From JBBSEX01 sp038239345 (GTDB lineage Bacteria > Acidobacteriota > Terriglobia > Bryobacterales > Bryobacteraceae), in contig JBBSEX010000003.1 of the NCBI GenBank assembly GCA_038239345.1, positions 248,001 through 312,000 on the forward strand: a stretch of 64,000 nucleotides of DNA. Direction: 5' to 3'. Position numbers and translations under genes: made by a program. A model generated the notes under the pieces. It worked only from the letters and a program-made list of their open reading frames with translations, had not been told where the DNA came from and did no database searches. This document shows positions 9,224-17,495 of the stretch, one piece after another. Positions within the stretch are counted from its first letter, which is position 1, and each line of letters starts with the position of its first letter.

Positions 9224-9982
9224 TTACGGGGAGTGTTCTTCGCTAGCATCTTCATCGTGTTCATGAGCCGCGGCCGCATCGGTTGAGAACTCAATTTTGC
9301 GGACTTCCAGAAGCGGAAAGTCTTCGCCATCCACCAGGAACATCTTTTGACCCACCGGAACCTGACTGCCATCGGCGTCGTCAACCCATTCCGTGGCTCT
9401 GCCGAGTTTCACGTTGTTATCGGAGTTCCGGAAAGAGAAGGGATAAATCACGGGCATCAGAACTTCACCAAGTTCCGTACCTCTGAAAGACGGGCCCGTA
9501 CGCACTAAAGCTGGTGCCCAAAGAAGGTCTCGCAGGCGTTTGGGAGCTTGCAATTCAACTGAGACGACGTGCTTCAGGGGAATCCACAGGTAAGCGCCGG
9601 CGGCGAATAATTCCAGCCGCGCGCCAATTCTCGGGTCGCTATCTTCGAATAACTCGAAGGGCTTGCCGTTCAGGGTGCCGTGCCGCGGGGTAACGTCTCC
9701 GCCGTCGGTATCGGGCCATTCTCTTTTCTCGAACAGGTCATGCCGCAGGCGCTCTGCGTGGAGAGCGGAATGGTATAAAACCGCGCCCATCTCCGCTTCT
9801 TTATTGGTTTCCGCTAAAACATTAAGCTGCTTTTCGGCGCGCTCAAATTCACCGGAAAAGCAGAGCAGCTCAAACAAAAAAGTGCGGCGCTGGGCGTCGG
9901 TCGGGTTATCCCGTAAGTCCGCGCTCAGCGCCTTCACTGCTTCTGTCAGCTGGCCATTTTTGAACAGTTCTTTCGCTGTCAC
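9224..9982 (-). CDS. tagJ: TagJ/ImpE-like T6SS accessory protein
   Basis: Members of this ImpE/TagJ family bind the N-terminus of TssB and assist ClpV-dependent sheath recycling in some T6SSs. A GTG at 9982 is chosen as start (252 residues), because the open frame further upstream overlaps hcp and is not family-like, while GGAG lies 9 nt before this GTG. The mature sequence has an N-terminal TPR-like part (TAKELFKNGQLTEAVKALSA, FLFELLCFSGEFERAEKQL) and a C-terminal beta domain with WIPLKHVVSVELQAPKRLRD and LLWAPALVRTGP. An acidic tail follows, rich in Glu, Asp and His. Confidence 0.88.
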   Translation of the reverse strand: MTAKELFKNGQLTEAVKALSADLRDNPTDAQRRTFLFELLCFSGEFERAEKQLNVLAETNKEAEMGAVLYHSALHAERLRHDLFEKREWPDTDGGDVTPRHGTLNGKPFELFEDSDPRIGARLELFAAGAYLWIPLKHVVSVELQAPKRLRDLLWAPALVRTGPSFRGTELGEVLMPVIYPFSFRNSDNNVKLGRATEWVDDADGSQVPVGQKMFLVDGEDFPLLEVRKIEFSTDAAAAHEHDEDASEEHSP

Positions 9983-10011
9983 GATTCGTGGCTCCAGCTC
10001 TAGGAACGGCC

Positions 10012-10503
10012 CTAGGCGGTCTTGTTCTGCTTGAGATCCCAGCCGTGCTTGATCGGACCGTCGAGCGTACCGTCCTGCTTCTGCGGCTTGTACTCGTGTT
10101 CGATTTTTGCAAAGTTCAGCGAGAACTGATCCATCGGAACGACGGCATCGCTGCTGGCATTGCCGCCAGTCTGGAACGAAGACACCAAGCAATCGGTAAG
10201 CGTGAACAGCAAGTATTCCTGCTGATCCTTACCGGCCTTGCGGCAAGTCAGAACCGCTTTCTTCAAATGCTCGCCGTTGGCGCAGGCGAACATCAGTTTC
10301 GGGCTGGCCTTACAGTGACGCGAAGTAAAATGCATGTCCTGCATTGCCACTTTACCCGCGCCGCCGCCGCCGCCGTACCGCATCGTTCCATCCTGGGTGG
10401 CTCCCCAACCCCACGAGTCGATGTCGATTTCGGCTTTGTGTTTGGCATCCGAACTCTCGCCCGGGATACCTTCAATTTTCAAGAAATAATCATTAGCTGC
10501 CAT
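10012..10503 (-). CDS. hcp: Hcp, T6SS inner tube protein
   Basis: Hcp hexamers stack into the T6SS inner tube that is fired with VgrG. The 163-residue protein begins AANDYFLKIEGIPGESSDAK and has the family pattern of an N-terminal beta strand, IDIDSWGWGATQ, and later the MQDMHFTSRHCKASPKLM segment, VSSFQTGG, and SLNFAKIEHEY near the C-terminus. The C-terminal extension KQDGTLDGPIKHGWDLKQN fits the long Hcp variants. It stands 73 nt downstream of tssC with a good ribosome binding site (AAGGAGACAGC before ATG), compatible with the high expression expected of a structural tube protein. Confidence 0.96.
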   Translation of the reverse strand: MAANDYFLKIEGIPGESSDAKHKAEIDIDSWGWGATQDGTMRYGGGGGAGKVAMQDMHFTSRHCKASPKLMFACANGEHLKKAVLTCRKAGKDQQEYLLFTLTDCLVSSFQTGGNASSDAVVPMDQFSLNFAKIEHEYKPQKQDGTLDGPIKHGWDLKQNKTA

Positions 10504-10576
10504 GTTGCTGTCTCCTTCGCTAGTATTGGCGTAAATTTTTTAAAAAACGGGTCACGGTTTATAGTGACCCGCGTGC

Positions 10577-12067
10577 TTACTTTCTAGCCGATGCCGGCAG
10601 TTCCGCAACCAGGCGCAGCGAGACCGAAAGTTCGTCTAATTGGAAGTGCGGACGCAGGAACGCAGTGGCGCGGTACACTCCAGGCTTACCCGGAACTTCC
10701 GCCACCGTGATGGCTGCTTCGCGCAACGGATGCGAGGCCTTTACAGACGCGGCAGCCGTATCGTCGGGAGTTACATAATTGCTGATCCACTGATTGAGCC
10801 AGCGTTCACAATCGGTACGCGACATGAAACTGCCGATCTTATCGCGCATCATCGCCTTCAGGTAATGAGCAAAGCGGGAGACCGCGAAAATGTAAGGCAG
10901 TTGGGCCGAAAGACGCGCGTTGGCGTTGGCGGCATCTTTGTCGTAGAGCTTCGGTTTTTGCGCCGATTGCACGCTGAAGAACGCCGCGTAGTCGGTACCC
11001 TTGCAGTGAACCAGCGGCACGAATCCTAGGTCCGCCAATTCCTTCTCACGGCGGTCGGTAATCGGAACTTCCGTCGGGCACTTCATCGCCACGTCGCCTT
11101 CATCCGTATAGAAGTTGTGAACCGGAAGACCTTCCACCAGTCCGCCACCTTCCACACCGCGAATAGCGGCGCACCAGCCATACAGCGCAAAGGCATTCGT
11201 TAAGCGAGCGCCCATCGCGAAGGCCGCATTGCCCCAACAATACTTGGAGTGATCGGTGCCATCGACGTTCTCTTCATAAGAAAACGCTTCCACTTCTTTC
11301 GTCGCCCGGCCATATGGCAGACGCATCAGAATGCGTGGCAGGCAAAGTCCGACATACCGGGAATCTTCGCTTTGGCGAAATGACTTCCATTTGGCGTATT
11401 CCGTGGTGTCGAAAACCTTACCCAGATCGCGCGGCGCATCCAGGCTGGTATAGCTATCCAGATTGAAGAACTCCGGCGAAGCGGCGGTTAGAAACGGAGC
11501 ATGGGCGGCGGCCGCGGTTTGCGAAACGCGCTCAATCAACTCCATATCTTCCGGACCGCGTCCAAATTCGTAATCGCCGATCAGGCCCGCGAAGGGCGCG
11601 CCGCCGAAGATGCCGAATTCTTCTTCGTATACCTTCTTGAACAACGCACTTTGATCGAACTCGGGCGCACGTTGCAGATCGCGCAACAATTCTTTCTTCG
11701 ATACGTTGAGAATCTTGATCTTCAGGTGCTCGCTGGTCTCGCTTTGATCCATCAGATACTTCAGACCACGCCAGCTACCCTCGAGTTTCTGGAACGTCGG
11801 GTGATGCAGGATTTCATTCAGCTGGATAGACAGAAGATGATCGATCTGCGCAATACGCGCATTGATCATCGCTTCGGCATCCTTGCTGACAGTCATGGAC
11901 CCATCGAGAACCTGGGCCACGAACTCCTTGACCATATCCCGGCCGCGGTCTTTCGTGCTTTGATCCTTACCGAGGCGGCCTTCTTCTACTATCTGCTCCA
12001 GCAAACCACCCTTATCGAGAGTTGTTTCGGTTGTCTGTGCAGCCGCCGACTGTTGTGCATCACTCAT
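10577..12067 (-). CDS. tssC: TssC, large T6SS sheath protein
   Basis: TssC (VipB, 496 residues) forms with TssB the contractile sheath. Clear family segments are EGSWRGLKYLMDQSE near residue 95, LLRDLQRAPEFDQSALFKKV, the EEFGIFGGAPFAGLIGDYEF block, LPRILMRLPYG, and a C-terminal HYLKAMMRDKIGSFM region followed by CERWLNQWI. The start codon overlaps the tssB stop by 8 nt, so the two sheath partners are translationally coupled. Confidence 0.97.
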   Translation of the reverse strand: MSDAQQSAAAQTTETTLDKGGLLEQIVEEGRLGKDQSTKDRGRDMVKEFVAQVLDGSMTVSKDAEAMINARIAQIDHLLSIQLNEILHHPTFQKLEGSWRGLKYLMDQSETSEHLKIKILNVSKKELLRDLQRAPEFDQSALFKKVYEEEFGIFGGAPFAGLIGDYEFGRGPEDMELIERVSQTAAAAHAPFLTAASPEFFNLDSYTSLDAPRDLGKVFDTTEYAKWKSFRQSEDSRYVGLCLPRILMRLPYGRATKEVEAFSYEENVDGTDHSKYCWGNAAFAMGARLTNAFALYGWCAAIRGVEGGGLVEGLPVHNFYTDEGDVAMKCPTEVPITDRREKELADLGFVPLVHCKGTDYAAFFSVQSAQKPKLYDKDAANANARLSAQLPYIFAVSRFAHYLKAMMRDKIGSFMSRTDCERWLNQWISNYVTPDDTAAASVKASHPLREAAITVAEVPGKPGVYRATAFLRPHFQLDELSVSLRLVAELPASARK

Positions 12068-12584
12068 TAGAACCTCCCTCCGGCTTACCCATCTCGGTCT
12101 TCAGCTTGTTTAACTTGTCGGTATTGCCGACGGCGTCAAGCAGAAGCGCTTCCAGCTTGTCGTTGCCCTGCAGGCTACCGCGCAGATCACTGAGCCTGGT
12201 TCGCAGTTCCAGTAATTCGCGCAGCGGCTTAACTTGCTTTGCAACGTTTTCCGGCTCGAAGTCATCCATGCTTTTGAAGTGCAGATCCACTTTCAATTGC
12301 GGAGCATTCGAATCTTCACTGAGCTTGTTTTCCACCGAAAATGCCAGGTGGGGTTTCATGCCGTCAAGAACGCTGTCGAAGTTATCAGGGTTGACTTCGG
12401 TGAATTTGCGCTCGCGAAGACGCGGCAGAGGGCTATCCGGCATGCCGGTAAAATCGCCCAAAACGCCCATCACGAACGGCAATTCCTTCAACTCAATGGC
12501 GTCTCCGATCTCGACGTCGTAGGTGACGTGAACCCGGGGTGGCCGGACTCGGTCCAGTTTATGTTGTGTACTTGCTTTTGCCAT
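12060..12584 (-). CDS. tssB: TssB, small T6SS sheath protein
   Basis: TssB (VipA, 174 residues) pairs with TssC in the contractile sheath. The N-terminal part carries PPRVHVTYDVEIGDAIELKE followed by LPFVMGVLGDFTGMP, the hallmark of the family, then RKFTEVNPDNFDSVLDGMKP and the helical C-terminus. It is the first gene of the T6SS operon, preceded by GGAGG 11 nt before ATG and by a consensus-like promoter about 140 nt upstream. Confidence 0.97.
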   Translation of the reverse strand: MAKASTQHKLDRVRPPRVHVTYDVEIGDAIELKELPFVMGVLGDFTGMPDSPLPRLRERKFTEVNPDNFDSVLDGMKPHLAFSVENKLSEDSNAPQLKVDLHFKSMDDFEPENVAKQVKPLRELLELRTRLSDLRGSLQGNDKLEALLLDAVGNTDKLNKLKTEMGKPEGGSNE

Positions 12585-12890
12585 AGTCTGTCTTACCTCC
12601 TCCCCTTACGGGGGTGCTTTTCGAACCCACGACCGATGTTGCGAAGACGCGCTCGCAGCCCACAGATCTCCTAAGATGAGGATGCTGGGAGATAGAGGTT
12701 GGCAAACGTGTAATCGGTCCGAGACGAGTATATCCGTGGACACTAGATGAGTCAAGGGCCAAATTACGCCCGATCCCGCCCGCCATCCACTGTCGTATAG
12801 TGTGATCCAGTAACAGAACGTGTCAGAGAAATTTGACTTACTTTGCGAAGCGATTAAAATGCGAAAAATCCCGATCGTTATCGCTTACTA
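12585..12890. other. Intergenic region carrying the T6SS operon promoter and leader
   Basis: This 306-nt gap separates tssB from the end of rsfS and contains no plausible gene. On the minus strand it holds a sigma70-type promoter, then a leader of roughly 135 nt. The leader contains ATCTCC...GGAGAT, able to pair over 6 bp, and CCCC-GTAA-GGGG directly before the tssB ribosome binding site. A small palindrome (CACTGTCGTATAGTG) lies upstream of the -35 box. No sigma54-type GG-N10-GC element was found. Confidence 0.6.
12727..12755 (-). promoter_or_regulatory. Consensus-like sigma70 promoter for the T6SS operon
   Basis: Reading leftwards, TTGACT (12755-12750) and TATACT (12732-12727) are separated by exactly 17 nt, one mismatch each from the sigma70 consensus boxes. 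The position, about 140 nt before tssB and oriented into the operon, fits a main promoter. This implies housekeeping-sigma transcription. Operator sites were not recognised. Confidence 0.75.
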
Positions 12891-13274
12891 CTAATCGCCC
12901 GTAGCTTGAGCAACCGGCGGGATAGCAATAGTTTTGCCATGCCGCCAGAGACGCTCCAGATCGTAAAACGACCGGGCCTTCTCCGAAAACACGTGTACCA
13001 GATAGTCGCCGTAGTCGACCAGAATCCACTCGGCGGTGTTGTATCCTTCCACGCTGATCGGGTGTTCGCCTTGATCGATAAGTTGCGAGCCCACTTCGTC
13101 GCTGATGGCCTGAATCTGTTTCGGATTGCTGCCGGTACAAAGCACGAAATAATCGGAGAACGATGTGACTTCCCGCAAATCCAGAATCTTTATGTCGGTA
13201 GCTTTTTTACTTTCAGCGGCGCGAACCACGGTCAGCAAAGTTTCGGGCAGGGACTGCGGAATTTGTTCCACCAA
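12891..13274 (-). CDS. rsfS: RsfS, ribosome silencing factor
   Basis: RsfS binds ribosomal protein L14 on the 50S subunit and blocks subunit joining under starvation. The 127-residue protein has the full family core: AAESKKATDIKILDLREVTS, FSDYFVLCTGSNPKQIQAIS, HPISVEGYNTAEWILVDYGD and VHVFSEKARSFYDLERLW. CAGGAG precedes the ATG. Its usual partners (nadD, obgE) are not adjacent here. A 48-nt divergent region separates it from the next rightward gene. Confidence 0.96.
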   Translation of the reverse strand: MVEQIPQSLPETLLTVVRAAESKKATDIKILDLREVTSFSDYFVLCTGSNPKQIQAISDEVGSQLIDQGEHPISVEGYNTAEWILVDYGDYLVHVFSEKARSFYDLERLWRHGKTIAIPPVAQATGD

Positions 13275-13322
13275 GTTCAGTTAAGTGAGCTCCTGTCGGT
13301 ATCGTACTACAATTAAGTAAAG

Positions 13323-14153
13323 ATGTATCGTTATTGTCTTGCCGCCCTGATCTCCGCTATTTTTGCTTACGCGGAAGCCCCCGATAGTGCCGATGTCCTC
13401 CGTGCGAAGGCCTCCTACGAGACTCTTCGGGGATTGGTCGCGTCCGGCGCGATCGCTCCCGTCCGGTTGCAGGAAGCGGAGTTGGCGATAGCCGACGCCA
13501 GAGACGACGGGGAGTTGCGTTCCACCCTATACGGCACGCTGACCGTGGCGGAACTGAGCGATGCCCAATCAGAGTCTATGGTGGCCGCGGCGCAACGACG
13601 CTTTGACCGGCAGAAGGCGCGTGTGGAGCGGGTTACGAAACTGGTGGAGGCCGGAGTGTTGGCGCGCGGAGAAATCGCGTCGCTCGAAGCCGAACTGGCA
13701 AGCCGTCAGCTGACTCTGAACCTGGCCCAATCGCGAGCTAATTTGCTTCACGATTTAAAAGAGATGATTCTCGCCGAGGCTGCCTTACGGGATGCGCACT
13801 CGAGTGATACATCGCCCGCAATTCTCCCGGTGGTCGAGCGATTCGATGGTGGCGGCGTCTTCACACCGGGCGATCTGAAGAAAGTTACGCTGGCTTACGA
13901 GAAGCAATTCGACCGCCCCATTCCGCTCAGTGCCGTGGGAGAGACCGATGTGCATCGCTCCTTAGGTTTCGATCATCGCGGCCGCGTGGATGTCGCCCTC
14001 AATCCGGATCAGCCCGAGGGCCAGTGGTTGCGTCAGTATCTAACGTCACGGGAAATTCCCTTCTACGCATTCCGGTCCGCCGTGCGCGGCAAAGCGACCG
14101 CCGCTCATATACACATTGGACCGGGGAGCACGCGGCTCCATGCCGGCGATTAG
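13323..14153 (+). CDS. Exported coiled-coil protein with possible M15-like C-terminal domain
   Basis: Not firmly recognised. The 276-residue product starts with a short signal peptide (YRYCLAALISAIFAYAEA). Residues about 25-165 are alpha-helical with repeated patterns such as LVASGAIAPVRLQEAELAIA and LVEAGVLARGEIASLEAELA, resembling the hairpins of TolC or efflux adaptors. The C-terminal part has DHRGRVDVAL and then AAHIHIGPGS, a His-Asp-His arrangement reminiscent of M15-type zinc carboxypeptidases. The metalloenzyme idea is inference: spacing differs from the classic HxxGxAxD motif. It runs divergently from rsfS and parallel to the next gene 27 nt away. Confidence 0.7.
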   Translation: MYRYCLAALISAIFAYAEAPDSADVLRAKASYETLRGLVASGAIAPVRLQEAELAIADARDDGELRSTLYGTLTVAELSDAQSESMVAAAQRRFDRQKARVERVTKLVEAGVLARGEIASLEAELASRQLTLNLAQSRANLLHDLKEMILAEAALRDAHSSDTSPAILPVVERFDGGGVFTPGDLKKVTLAYEKQFDRPIPLSAVGETDVHRSLGFDHRGRVDVALNPDQPEGQWLRQYLTSREIPFYAFRSAVRGKATAAHIHIGPGSTRLHAGD

Positions 14154-14179
14154 TTTTCATAATTAGCTGAACTAGTAAG

Positions 14180-15373
14180 ATGGGTGGCTACATGCCCCAG
14201 ACCCGTCTGCTATTACTGTCGCTGGCAACAATAAGCGCCGCCTTCGCCTGGCAAGAAAATGTCGCCGTGAAGATGCCCGCGCCTTATGCGACGCCCTCCG
14301 CTAACAATGGTCCGAAGGTAATCGCGCCGCCCGATAGCGCACATCTCACGGTACCCGCGGGCTTCGCCGTCGATGAATACGCGGCTGGGTTCGGGAAGCC
14401 CCGATTCCTATTGCTAGGACCGGGTAATGAAATTCTTGTCGCTGATAGCGCCGGCGCTGTCTACGCCCTGATCGACAACCAGGACCATAAAAACCCGGAG
14501 CGTAAAAAGTTAGTGGAAGGATTGGAGCGGCCTAGCGGGCTGGCCATTTGGAAAGATTATCTTTACATCGCCGAGCTGACTTCCGTGAAGCGCTATAAAT
14601 ACGACGCGAAAGCGATGACGCTGGGGACGGGCGAGGAAGTAGTTTCCTTGAAGGGCTACACGAAGGGACATTGGACCCGTTCTCTCGTGTTCGATCGCAA
14701 GGGCGAGAAGCTGTATGTGGGCGTCGGCTCCGGTTCAAACGTCGATACGGGCGATCCTGAAAATCGCGCGGCCATTTACCGCTACAATCCCGACGGTTCT
14801 GGCGGCGAAATGTTTGCCTATGGCATCCGTAATCCGGTGGGCATACATTGGGCCCCCGGCACCGACACGTTATGGGCATCCACACAGGAGCGCGATGGCC
14901 TGGGCGACGATCTGGTTCCCGACTACTTTACGCATGTCCAGCAAGGCGGTTTTTACGGGTGGCCCTTTGCCTATATCGGACCGAATGAGGAGCCGCGGCA
15001 CAAAGGCGAACGGGAAGACCTGGTGAAGAAGACCATCGTCCCGGACATTCTCCTTCCCGCCCATATGGCCGTAATGGATCATGCGTTTTACACCGCCAGG
15101 CAATTTCCAGCCAAGTATCGCCATGGGGCATTCCTGGCGTTTCACGGGTCGTCGAATCGCGCCCAGCGGGTGGGCTATTCGGTGGGCTTTGTGCCGTTCC
15201 AGAATGGCAAGCCCTCAGGCCCAATGGAAGACTTCCTTACCGGTTGGATGACGTCGCCGGATAGCAAGGAAGTCTGGGGACGGCCCGTGGGGGTATTGCA
15301 GATGGCCGATGGCAGCTTGTTGATCTCCGACGATGGCGGAAACAAGCTGTGGCGTATCCACTATGGAAAATAG
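14180..15373 (+). CDS. Exported PQQ-dependent sugar (sorbosone-type) dehydrogenase
   Basis: Soluble glucose or sorbosone dehydrogenases of this fold oxidise aldoses in the periplasm with PQQ and pass electrons to the respiratory chain. The protein (397 residues) has a signal peptide (RLLLLSLATISAAFAWQ) and a six-bladed propeller: FAVDEYAAGFGKPRFLLLGP, LERPSGLAIWKDYLYIAE, HWTRSLVFDRKGEKLYVGVG, the hallmark YGIRNPVGIHWAPGTDTLWA, and FYGWPFAYIG. The end of the chain, GVLQMADGSLLISDDGGNKL, is typical. An alternative start is the ATG 12 nt downstream. The gene ends 7 nt short of the convergent pyrE stop. The true substrate cannot be read from sequence. Confidence 0.88.
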   Translation: MGGYMPQTRLLLLSLATISAAFAWQENVAVKMPAPYATPSANNGPKVIAPPDSAHLTVPAGFAVDEYAAGFGKPRFLLLGPGNEILVADSAGAVYALIDNQDHKNPERKKLVEGLERPSGLAIWKDYLYIAELTSVKRYKYDAKAMTLGTGEEVVSLKGYTKGHWTRSLVFDRKGEKLYVGVGSGSNVDTGDPENRAAIYRYNPDGSGGEMFAYGIRNPVGIHWAPGTDTLWASTQERDGLGDDLVPDYFTHVQQGGFYGWPFAYIGPNEEPRHKGEREDLVKKTIVPDILLPAHMAVMDHAFYTARQFPAKYRHGAFLAFHGSSNRAQRVGYSVGFVPFQNGKPSGPMEDFLTGWMTSPDSKEVWGRPVGVLQMADGSLLISDDGGNKLWRIHYGK

Positions 15374-15380
15374 ATCCCGC

Positions 15381-15995
15381 CTAAATTAGGACCTTATCCA
15401 CGGGGATGCCCCGCTTGCACAACTCACAGGATGCGGAATTCGTGGCGTATACGCCGTTGAGCCGGGCCAGGTAATAGAACGGCAGCGGACTAAAATCGAT
15501 TGTTCTCGGATTCGGTTCGTAGGCGATTACTCCCAGCCCCACGACTTCCCCCCCCTTGTCTTCGACCAGTCGTTTTAATTCAAATAGATTTGTACCCGAA
15601 CGCAGAATGTCGTCGACTAACAGGACTTTTTCGCCGGGTACAAGATCCAGATATTGGCGGAACCGCTGCGGCTCATTGTGAGAATTGCGCTCGCCCCAAT
15701 ACACCTGATGCGCTCGCAGAGCTTCGCATACACCATAGGCGACGGGAAGGCCACCGGTAGCTGGAGCGACAATCGACAATTCCGGAAGGATGGCACGGAT
15801 CTCCGGATTGGCTCGAACCAGCCGGCTGAGGCCAACGCTGAGCGTCTTGGCGTGCTGGTAGTAGCGCATGGTCAGCGCCACCTGTAGATATTCATTGGAG
15901 TGCAAACCATTCGGATATTCGAAATGGCCGTCTCGCAGACCGCCAGTTTGGCGGAGCATCGCGATAACTTCATCTTGACTTGGAACCAGATTCAT
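15381..15995 (-). CDS. pyrE: Orotate phosphoribosyltransferase-type PRTase
   Basis: PyrE converts orotate and PRPP to orotidine monophosphate in pyrimidine synthesis. The 204-residue protein shows the PRPP-binding loop VLLVDDILRSGTNL, preceded by APATGGLPVAYGVCEAL and YWGERN, and an N-terminal GHFEYPNGLHSNEYLQVAL segment as in orotate enzymes. A C-terminal cysteine pair (ASCELCKRG) is a less common ending. It starts 4 nt after the stop of the glycosylphosphotransferase gene, so both are probably co-transcribed. Confidence 0.85.
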   Translation of the reverse strand: MNLVPSQDEVIAMLRQTGGLRDGHFEYPNGLHSNEYLQVALTMRYYQHAKTLSVGLSRLVRANPEIRAILPELSIVAPATGGLPVAYGVCEALRAHQVYWGERNSHNEPQRFRQYLDLVPGEKVLLVDDILRSGTNLFELKRLVEDKGGEVVGLGVIAYEPNPRTIDFSPLPFYYLARLNGVYATNSASCELCKRGIPVDKVLI

Positions 15996-15999
15996 AAAC

Positions 16000-17415
16000 T
16001 TAGTGAGCTCCCCTGCCGCTGAGTACCTGAGGAATGGTGCGGACGATTATCTTCCAGTCGAGGGCAAGCGACCAAGTGTCGATATATTGCATGTCCATTT
16101 TCATCCAGGTATCGAAGTCGACGGCGTCGCGGCCTTGAATCGCCCAGATACAGGTAAGGCCGGGGCGCATTCGCAAGCGCCGGCGCTGCCATCGTTTGTA
16201 CTGTTCCACTTCTTCGGGAATCGCCGGACGCGGACCCACCAGGGACATGTCGCCTTTGAGGACATTCCACAACTGGGGCCATTCATCAATGGAGAATTTG
16301 CGGAGCCAGCGGCCGACTGCAGTCAGCCGGGGATCGTTGGGGATCTTGAAGACGGTTTCACGCTGATTCAGATGCGACAGGGCACCCTTCATTTCCTCCG
16401 CATTTTTGCACATGGAGCGGAACTTGTAGAATACGAAACGGCGGCCGTTCAGTCCACATCGTTCCTGGCGAAAAATGGCTGGGCCTGGTGACGTAAGGCG
16501 AATCAACAGCATTACAAAAAGCATGATGGGAAATACAAGCACCAGCGCGGCAGCCGCCAATACGATATCGGTGACGCGCTTGATCAGAAGACGTATCTCA
16601 TCGTGGGGCGCGGCGGAAAACGTGAGTAAAGGGGCATTGCCCAAGCGGTCTAAATAAACTTCGCTGTTCACATGGGGGAAGAAGTCCACCGCGACACGAG
16701 TGCGAACGCCCTCTTCATCGCACAGCAGGAAGACTTCTTCGAGCTCCTGCAGTTTGCTGCTATCCACCGCGAAAATGATTTCGTCGATAACATGTTGCGC
16801 AAGAAGATCGGGCAAAGCGGAGAGCGATCGAACAGGGTACCGGGCGCTGAGTTGCACTTCACCTGAAGCCTTCTCCGGTTCATCCGTGAGAAAGCCAGTG
16901 AGGCGGATCCCGTAGCGAGCCGACTCCTCCAGGCGCTCGCCCATACGGCGAGCGTTCTCATTCAAGCCGACGACCATGACGTAGTGCGGCTCGCCGAAGC
17001 TGCGCCGGATCAGGCCCACCATACGCGTAGCGTTCAGGCGGAAGAGGGAGAGAAGCATCCAGCCGAGTACTGCGAACAATGCCAGGAAGAACCGGCTCAA
17101 ATCCATGCGCAGCAGGAATTCAAACACGATCAGGGCGATACTACCGACGGCGGACTGCTGGAAGGTACGGCGAAGAATCAGGCGGGGGTCTGCCGAATCT
17201 AAATTCTCGTAGATGTGGAACCAATAGCCGAGAACTACGCAGACCAGGATGGAAAATCCGAGGAGCAGGACGACGCGGGAGGGTTCGAGATCGAAGTCAA
17301 AATTAAGGTCGAGGTGGCGGCGAATCAGGTAAGCGGATTCGAAGGCCAGCGCCGTGAGGACCACGTCGGACAAAGCGAAAAGCAGGCGGACTTTACGGTG
17401 ATGGCGGCTAAACAC
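16000..17415 (-). CDS. Polyprenyl glycosylphosphotransferase for exopolysaccharide synthesis
   Basis: Enzymes of the WbaP/CpsE/GumD type move a sugar-1-phosphate from a nucleotide sugar to undecaprenyl phosphate, the first step of polysaccharide assembly at the inner membrane. The protein (471 residues) has several N-terminal membrane segments (about 10-120), a Rossmann-like domain (YVMVVGLNENARRMGERL), another membrane helix (DIVLAAAALVLVFPIMLFVM) and the catalytic domain with FRQERCGLNGRRFVFYKFRS, LRKFSIDEWPQLWNVLKGDM, SLVGPRPAIPEEVEQY and RPGLTCIWAIQGR. No other polysaccharide genes lie close except a Wzt-like ATPase at 21.8-23.0 kb. Confidence 0.94.
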   Translation of the reverse strand: MFSRHHRKVRLLFALSDVVLTALAFESAYLIRRHLDLNFDFDLEPSRVVLLLGFSILVCVVLGYWFHIYENLDSADPRLILRRTFQQSAVGSIALIVFEFLLRMDLSRFFLALFAVLGWMLLSLFRLNATRMVGLIRRSFGEPHYVMVVGLNENARRMGERLEESARYGIRLTGFLTDEPEKASGEVQLSARYPVRSLSALPDLLAQHVIDEIIFAVDSSKLQELEEVFLLCDEEGVRTRVAVDFFPHVNSEVYLDRLGNAPLLTFSAAPHDEIRLLIKRVTDIVLAAAALVLVFPIMLFVMLLIRLTSPGPAIFRQERCGLNGRRFVFYKFRSMCKNAEEMKGALSHLNQRETVFKIPNDPRLTAVGRWLRKFSIDEWPQLWNVLKGDMSLVGPRPAIPEEVEQYKRWQRRRLRMRPGLTCIWAIQGRDAVDFDTWMKMDMQYIDTWSLALDWKIIVRTIPQVLSGRGAH

Positions 17416-17495
17416 GGCCGCGACTCGAATTCACCGCGCAAATCTCAGGGCACCAATCCACAACGATCATGGTAGCGCGCTTATACACTAAAACA

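Noticed and set aside
9983..10192. Longer N-terminus for TagJ
   Set aside because: It overlaps hcp in another frame, is rich in Arg/Gln without family similarity, and a GTG with a ribosome binding site explains the family start.
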